From Hygrophila difformis (lineage: Eukaryota; Streptophyta; Magnoliopsida; Lamiales; Acanthaceae): DNA of 64,000 nucleotides. The stretch lies in contig JAOANR010000010.1 of assembly GCA_030278955.1 (NCBI GenBank), positions 21,234,444-21,298,443 on the forward strand, in the 5' to 3' direction. A program made the translations under genes and the position numbers. Shown one piece after another: positions 59,529 to 64,000 of the stretch; the first letter of the stretch is position 1; each line of letters starts with the position of its first letter. The notes beneath the pieces are model-generated. The model searched no databases. It saw only the letters and a list, made by a program, of their open reading frames with translations, and was not told the DNA's origin.

Positions 59529-59813
59529 TTATCCAAGGGCGTCCGGCACACCACCATTTGGTGTCAGCATTCGGGATAGATGTTCTAAACCTTTCTTGTA
59601 GGGGGAAAGAAAACTATGTTGTGGTAGAACCAAATGATTTGCATCCTGAAATAAAGGATACATCTCCATTACGGGCTTCCCGAATCCCCAAGCACGGATT
59701 TCCCAGGAAATAAACTTTCCACAATCACGCTGCTCGCCAGTGTCCTCTACAACCGGGACCGGGAGGCACTTGCCTCCCTGTAAATCTCTCTTCAACCTCT
59801 TATAACCCCTCAA
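59529..59813 (-). CDS. Unrecognised 94-aa frame, probably a fragment
   Basis: This frame starts MRGYKRLKRDL and has an amino-acid make-up unlike the AT-rich noise around it (Trp, Cys, Gly-Gly-Val). I cannot match a domain. It lies upstream of the kinase pseudogene on the same strand, beyond the solo LTR, and could be a captured gene fragment or part of the same unit. It is not supported by a second copy in the window. Confidence 0.25.
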   Translation of the reverse strand: MRGYKRLKRDLQGGKCLPVPVVEDTGEQRDCGKFISWEIRAWGFGKPVMEMYPLFQDANHLVLPQHSFLSPYKKGLEHLSRMLTPNGGVPDALG

Positions 59814-60079
59814 TTAAATTTACCAGATAACTCTAGGGGCGTCAGATATAAGATATTCTATGTTTACTATAAATGTAATTTCATATAATTTAAGAAAATG
59901 ATTAGGAAATTAGTGAATACATGTTTCTATACAAATAATTTAATAACTATGTAATTAATTACTTACATGTATCCATTGCTTATTGAAACACCTCGATCTG
60001 TTTTCAACTATGGATTTTTCCTCCCCTTGGCCTTTATTTCCACTCTCCTTGATGATTAGGAGAAAGTTTTCTCCAACTA
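59814..60079. other. AT-rich spacer; no feature seen
   Basis: It is low-complexity AT-rich DNA with a short palindrome 'gagaaagttttctcc' next to the LTR. There are no open frames of note. Confidence 0.4.
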
Positions 60080-60347
60080 TGTTACCACGCAACCTCTCTC
60101 CCTGATTTGAAGAGATTACTTGCTATATATAGAGAGGGTGGGCATAGGGGAGTCCACCACTTAATTTTAATGTAGCTTTGACTCGATTCTACTTAATATA
60201 ACGGTATAACATTTAATTGGGCTAGGATTGGGTAGTTAATTTTCAAACTCCGATTTGGACTGTTTTATTCCACACTCTATCATCAAAGGTGGGCTTTAAT
60301 GCCGAAATCAATTAATTATTTAAATGTGAGCCAATAATATTCCAACA
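60080..60347 (-). repeat. Copia-like 268-bp LTR, right copy
   Basis: On the minus strand it starts TGTTGGAATATT and ends GTGGTAACA. It matches the split left copy over its full length. A purine tract AAAGTGGGAGAA (60348-60359, minus strand) abuts its TG end, which marks it as a 3' LTR of a minus-strand element whose body lay to the right. Confidence 0.8.
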
Positions 60348-60677
60348 TTCTCCCACTTTGGCTCACTTGATGAATATTGAAGACATGATAAATTTAAGTG
60401 TACACAATATAATATCAATATTCAATCAATCCACAACAAATCTGACAGCATCCTAAAACCAAATACCAGATCTGATTTCACATTCCAAAATTCTGAAAAT
60501 TTGCAGAGATCATATTTAGGATGTTAGGAACATTTTTCATTTAGAAAAGGTTTTCCAAAAATGCATGCATCTTTGGTTAGGAGTGCACCTTGGATTTGGA
60601 GTTGTACCTTCAGGGTTTCTAACAGATATGGATCTCGCAGTGACATGTTTAAGTTTGAAAACAAAGTAACAAAAACT
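60348..60677 (-). other. Internal remnant next to copia-like LTR
   Basis: It begins with the polypurine tract and continues as AT-rich non-coding sequence with no pol homology. It ends where Tekay-like LTR tips start. Confidence 0.45.
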
Positions 60678-60900
60678 GTAATACCCGTGAAATCAGTAAG
60701 GCAACTTCGAGGACGAAGTTGATTCTTAAGGAGGGTAGACTGTAATACCCGTGAAATCAGTCACCCATAAATAAATAAATAAACACATAAATAAATAAAT
60801 AAATAAATAAATAAAAATAAAAAGAGAAATGGAATCTAATTTCAAATATTAAAAAGAAATTTAAATACCACGAACCCGTGAAGTCGAAAATTGTAATACC
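60678..60900 (+). repeat. Tekay-like LTR tips around a 3' end/PPT fragment
   Basis: TGTAATACCCGTGAAATCAG occurs at 60678 and again at 60741. Between them lies 'cttcgaggacgaagttgatt' and a purine tract ending 'ggagggtagac' (to 60740). The second half is the normal junction of polypurine tract and 3' LTR start on the plus strand, as in element B reversed. The duplicated tip is unusual. A further LTR start, TGTAATACCC, lies at 60892. Confidence 0.6.
60765..60815. repeat. (AAAT)n microsatellite
   Basis: AAAT/AAATA units lie in tandem, inside LTR-like sequence. Confidence 0.9.
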
Positions 60901-61021
60901 CTATATTATTCTAGATATATTTTAAATTAATTTATTTATAAATATTAAAACTATTTCAGTACTTGTGTAATTATTAGATGCATAGTAATTAATTAACACT
61001 TTATTTTTATAAATATATATA

Positions 61022-61022
61022 C

Positions 61023-61087
<65 letters not shown>

Positions 61088-61090
61088 TAG
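61022..61090. repeat. (GAT)n(AAT)n compound microsatellite
   Basis: About ten GAT/ATG units are followed directly by about twelve AAT units. Confidence 0.95.
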
Positions 61091-61755
61091 CATAATAAGA
61101 AAAATGTATAGATATATGCATGATAGTTATAACAATATTTAGTCTATTTTTAGTATATTGTTGCACACAATAAGTAGGAAAAGATTTGACATAAATCTTA
61201 GATCCTAAATCTCTAAAAGTCGTTCTTTTACTTTCTTTATAAAAAAAAATTAAATCTTCTTGATCTTCCTATTTTGCTATTCAAATCAATTCTATGTACA
61301 ATATATAAAATAAGATAAAACAAAATAAAATAAATAACTATATCAACAATATAGAGATATTTACTTAGTAGTTAAAACAAAATCTAGTCCATCTTTAGTA
61401 TATACAAGTTAGAATACATAGTATATTATTGTATCTTTCAAATAGCAAATATTGGTGACAAACCTTAAATCCTAACAACCCCTAAGTGCCGCCCTTTTAC
61501 CCCTTTTTAAGCTAAATCTTTCTCATCTTCCTATTTTGTTACTCCAACAATGTCTACATACAAAAAAATAAAAAAAATAAAACAAAAAGAGAAAAAAAAG
61601 AGAACGAAGAGGAAAAAAAAACAAACCTAATTCGTGGGTGTTGAGGACGATCTCTACGGAGAAGAAGGCACCTCGGGCGGATTTTGACACACCAAAGCGT
61701 AGATCGGGTGGTAAGGAAGAAGTGACGACGGAATTTGGACGCGTGCGAGGATCTA
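61091..61755. other. AT-rich sequence then GC-richer flank; no gene seen
   Basis: It is mostly AT-rich with A-runs near 61560-61620, probably the interior of the Tekay-like LTR starting at 60741 or 60892. The last 120 bp are more GC-rich. A short frame crosses into the CACTA end and is not credible as a gene. Confidence 0.4.
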
Positions 61756-61774
61756 CACTACAAGAAACACACTG

Positions 61775-61962
61775 TTTACCGACCGCAATTACCGACCACC
61801 GTTTTGCGGGTCGGATTTACCGACCGCAGGGCCGACCGCAAGCGGTGGTCGGCAAAATTAAGCCGGTCCCAGATTAAAAGTCGACCAAATCACCGACCAC
61901 TACGCGTGTGGTCGGTGATACCGACCGCGTTACCGACCGCAGATGCGGTCGGTAACCTAGGG
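61775..61962. repeat. CACTA subterminal repeats (ACCGACCGCA)
   Basis: Direct and inverted copies of ACCGACC(G/A)C and its complement lie within 200 bp of the terminus. In En/Spm such repeats are the binding sites of the TNPA-type protein. Confidence 0.85.
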
Positions 61963-63031
61963 ATTAAAATACCCAATTCGCGAACAGAACTAGACGCGAA
62001 CAACAACTCCCTCCCTCATTCTCTCTCGCAAACGGCGATTCCTCCGCCCCCCGACCACCATTCCGACCGCCGCCGACCCCGCCGACGCCGCCGCGGCCGT
62101 CCGTCACGCCGCCGTCGCCCTCCCTCGTTCGTGGAGCACTTTCGAGCCACCCCCGCAAGTCCATTCGAGAAGGAGCAGTGGAGGTTTCTCTCGAAGGGAG
62201 CATTTCGAGTCCATTCGTGTAATCACCCAAGGTATTCGATTGACTACTCCTCTTCATTTTAGATATTCGATTGTTCAAAATTTTGGGCACATTTTTGTTG
62301 TGTTTCGTTTTATTAGCTTGAGGTTGAAATGACTTTATTTTTTTTAATTGATGTTGGAATATGAGATTATAGAAAAAATATCGAGTGTTGGACATTATGT
62401 TTGATATGTTTGTTAGCAAATTCGCAACATAGGAAAAAAAATCGAGATTGCATGTGGCTAGATTCCGGGCAGCAGGCTGTTTTCGTAATTTGCGCACAAA
62501 ATATTTAGATTCTAGAAATTATAAGCACATAATTGGAAAGCTCTCGTCGAGTAGATGAATTTGCATATATGATATGCTTAATTTGGATGTCGTATGAGAA
62601 ACTTATGGCTTGTTGAACTATTTTTGGGTTGTTCTCATCATTGGTTTTATAGTATTCATATTGTGCAAAGTGTTTGTTTATGATATAGGATGAACTTAGT
62701 ATTTCAATTAGGCTTTATAGATGGATTGTATATTCGGAATGAATGTGGAGTTGTTGAATTGAAATAAGTTAAGTATAGGATGAATTTATTCTAGTTGATT
62801 GATTGGATTGAAATCAACTTGTCCACTTGTGTTTATAGGTTAAATTGATTTAATTTAAAGGCAATTATACGATGACAACATATTCATGTAACATCCACTT
62901 AGTTTAATCCACCTTAGGGTAAATTAGAATTAAATTAATTTAACGCATTGAATTAATGCAAGGGAACAAACCATGTAACATCCACTTAGTCTATATTAAC
63001 CAAAATGAGGAAAAAAATATTAATGTAGGTG
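61963..63031 (+). other. CACTA 2 leader, probably with non-coding exon and intron
   Basis: A C/G-rich stretch (62030-62170) is followed by AT-rich sequence. 'aatgtag' ends three bases before the transposase ATG and may be a splice acceptor. Open frames in the C-rich part have low-complexity Pro/Arg content and are not called as genes. Confidence 0.45.
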
Positions 63032-64000
63032 ATGGACCGGAGTTGGATGTACCGCTCCCGTCGTGAATTGGGAGTACTGACCTCAGAATTTAAGAGTGGA
63101 GTTGATTTGTTCCTGTCTACGTCTCATCAAAACCCAAACGTGGATAGAGCACAGGGAAAACTAAGGTGTCCGTGTAGACAATGTAGGAATAAGTGTTATC
63201 TACCTGATGATGACATCAAGTATCATCTACAATGCAATGGATTCGTACTGAACTACGAAAGGTGGACGTGTCACGGAGAGTCACACCACCCTTCTAGTTC
63301 AGAGGTTCCTGAAACGGCCGGCTCTACAAGACCCGCCACTGAAGATGCTTATATACAGATGGTGTTCGATGGTATGGGATTTGAAATTCCGAATACAACA
63401 CCGCCCGATGAAGGTGATGAACCGAGGCCCCCCGAGGAACCTAACGCACAAGAGAGCATGTTCTACCGTATGTTGGAGGAGGCGGACAAGGATTTGTGGC
63501 CTGGATGCAAGAAAATGACTTTATTGTCAACAATTGCTAGGTTGTTAAATATTAAGGCTGAACATAATTTGTCTGAGAGGTGTTTCGACACTTTATGCCA
63601 ACTCATAATAGATACACTTCCTGAGGACAATGCCATGGTAAAGAACTTTTACGAGGCGAAGATGCTACTCGAGGGGTTGGGGCTACCTGTTCAGAAAATA
63701 TATTGTTGTCCTAAAGGTTGTATGTTGTATTGGCGCGACGATGCATCATTAGATAGATGCAAATTCTGTGACGGGCCTCGGTTTAGGGAAACAAATTCCA
63801 CTTCACGGCTTGCACGCAAGTACATGTTCTATTTCCCACTAACAAACCGATTAAAAAGGTTGTACGCTTCAGACAGGACTGCGGAGCATATGACTTGGCA
63901 TGTGGGACATGATCATGGGTCTTCCGGTGAGATGTGTCATCCATGCGACTCGAGGGCATGGAAGCACTTTGACACACTTCATCCAGATTTTGCTGCTGAG
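63032..64000 (+). CDS. CACTA TNPD-like transposase, N-terminal 323 codons, incomplete at window end
   Basis: The frame from ATG 63032 is open to the last base with no stop. It starts MDRSWMYRSRR and has the N-terminal transposase-associated region with the Cys pattern 'CPCRQCRNKC' at about 50-59 and a His/Cys pair further on ('YHLQCNGF'). It then has an acidic linker, and the start of the transposase core with 'CCPKGCMLYW' and 'CKFC'. It ends in 'WKHFDTLHPDF', a typical segment of plant TNP2/TNPD proteins ahead of the catalytic region. The protein should cut the element ends together with a TNPA-type partner. There is no internal stop, so this could be the 5' part of an intact gene; the catalytic part is outside the window. 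Confidence 0.92.
   Translation, partial: MDRSWMYRSRRELGVLTSEFKSGVDLFLSTSHQNPNVDRAQGKLRCPCRQCRNKCYLPDDDIKYHLQCNGFVLNYERWTCHGESHHPSSSEVPETAGSTRPATEDAYIQMVFDGMGFEIPNTTPPDEGDEPRPPEEPNAQESMFYRMLEEADKDLWPGCKKMTLLSTIARLLNIKAEHNLSERCFDTLCQLIIDTLPEDNAMVKNFYEAKMLLEGLGLPVQKIYCCPKGCMLYWRDDASLDRCKFCDGPRFRETNSTSRLARKYMFYFPLTNRLKRLYASDRTAEHMTWHVGHDHGSSGEMCHPCDSRAWKHFDTLHPDFAAE

Larger units (their letters stand above)
61756..64000 (+). mobile_element. CACTA (En/Spm) transposon 2, 5' part, runs off window
   Basis: It begins with the terminal motif CACTACAAGAAA, preceded by CTA, a possible 3-bp target duplication. Subterminal repeats, a leader of about 1.1 kb and an open TNPD-like transposase frame on the same strand follow. 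The right end lies outside. The subterminal words are the same as at 6170-6480, so this and the left-hand fragment are of one family or close relatives. Confidence 0.9.

Noticed and set aside
61638..62262. Pro/Arg-rich frames at the CACTA 2 start
   Set aside because: They cross the transposon terminus and subterminal repeats, and the composition is low complexity; the transposase start at 63032 is far better supported.

Overview
The window reads as a repeat-rich intergenic block of a flowering plant nuclear genome, probably a eudicot; the species cannot be named from the sequence. The evidence is plant-type chromovirus Ty3/gypsy elements (Tekay/Del-like) primed by initiator tRNA-Met, a Cassandra TRIM with a 5S rRNA-like domain, En/Spm (CACTA) transposon genes, a plant-type LINE RNase H domain, telomere-like TTTAGGG runs and a BLUS1-like STE20 kinase pseudogene. 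I see no intact host gene, no tRNA or rRNA gene and no CRISPR array. Nearly everything is nested mobile DNA.

Layout. 1-3848: a very long LTR (Tat/Ogre-like) entering from outside the window. 3849-6480: the 3' half of a CACTA element (TNPA-like gene remnant and subterminal repeats). About 6487-13043: a non-autonomous LTR retrotransposon with an unfamiliar protein, containing a complete Cassandra TRIM at 10864-11594. 13044-14582: decayed reading frames on the minus strand. About 14583-29198: a second, diverged copy of the 6.5-13 kb family, split by a young complete Tekay-like element A (16109-27600, TSD ATCAG) and by a hAT-like MITE (27859-28567). 29199-33439: LTRs or LTR pieces of other Tekay-like elements. 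33440-50601: the 3' end of a LINE, split by a 4.58-kb solo LTR (33866-38446, TSD GTTAT) and by a complete but decayed Tekay-like element B (38992-50537, TSD GGTGT). 50602-60347: two 268-bp copia-like LTR copies around a kinase pseudogene; the left copy is split by rearranged Tekay-like element C (50783-57831, TSD TGGAC), which holds a plus-strand 'plant transposon protein' frame. 60348-61755: LTR scraps and microsatellites. 61756-64000: the 5' end of a second CACTA element with an open TNPD-like transposase frame running off the window.

The elements relate as layers, not as a pathway. Removing each insertion at its target-site duplication rejoins older sequence: the LINE RNase H frame, the copia-like LTR and the copy-2 retroelement. 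Element A is the youngest: its two 2789-bp LTRs are almost identical and its gag-pol frame is open except for one frameshift near the gag start. The least expected signals are (i) arrays of short inverted repeats in LTRs of several families, including one in Tekay-like LTRs whose stems vary in a compensatory way around a constant loop, and (ii) an extra coiled-coil reading frame between the primer-binding site and gag, shared by elements A and B.
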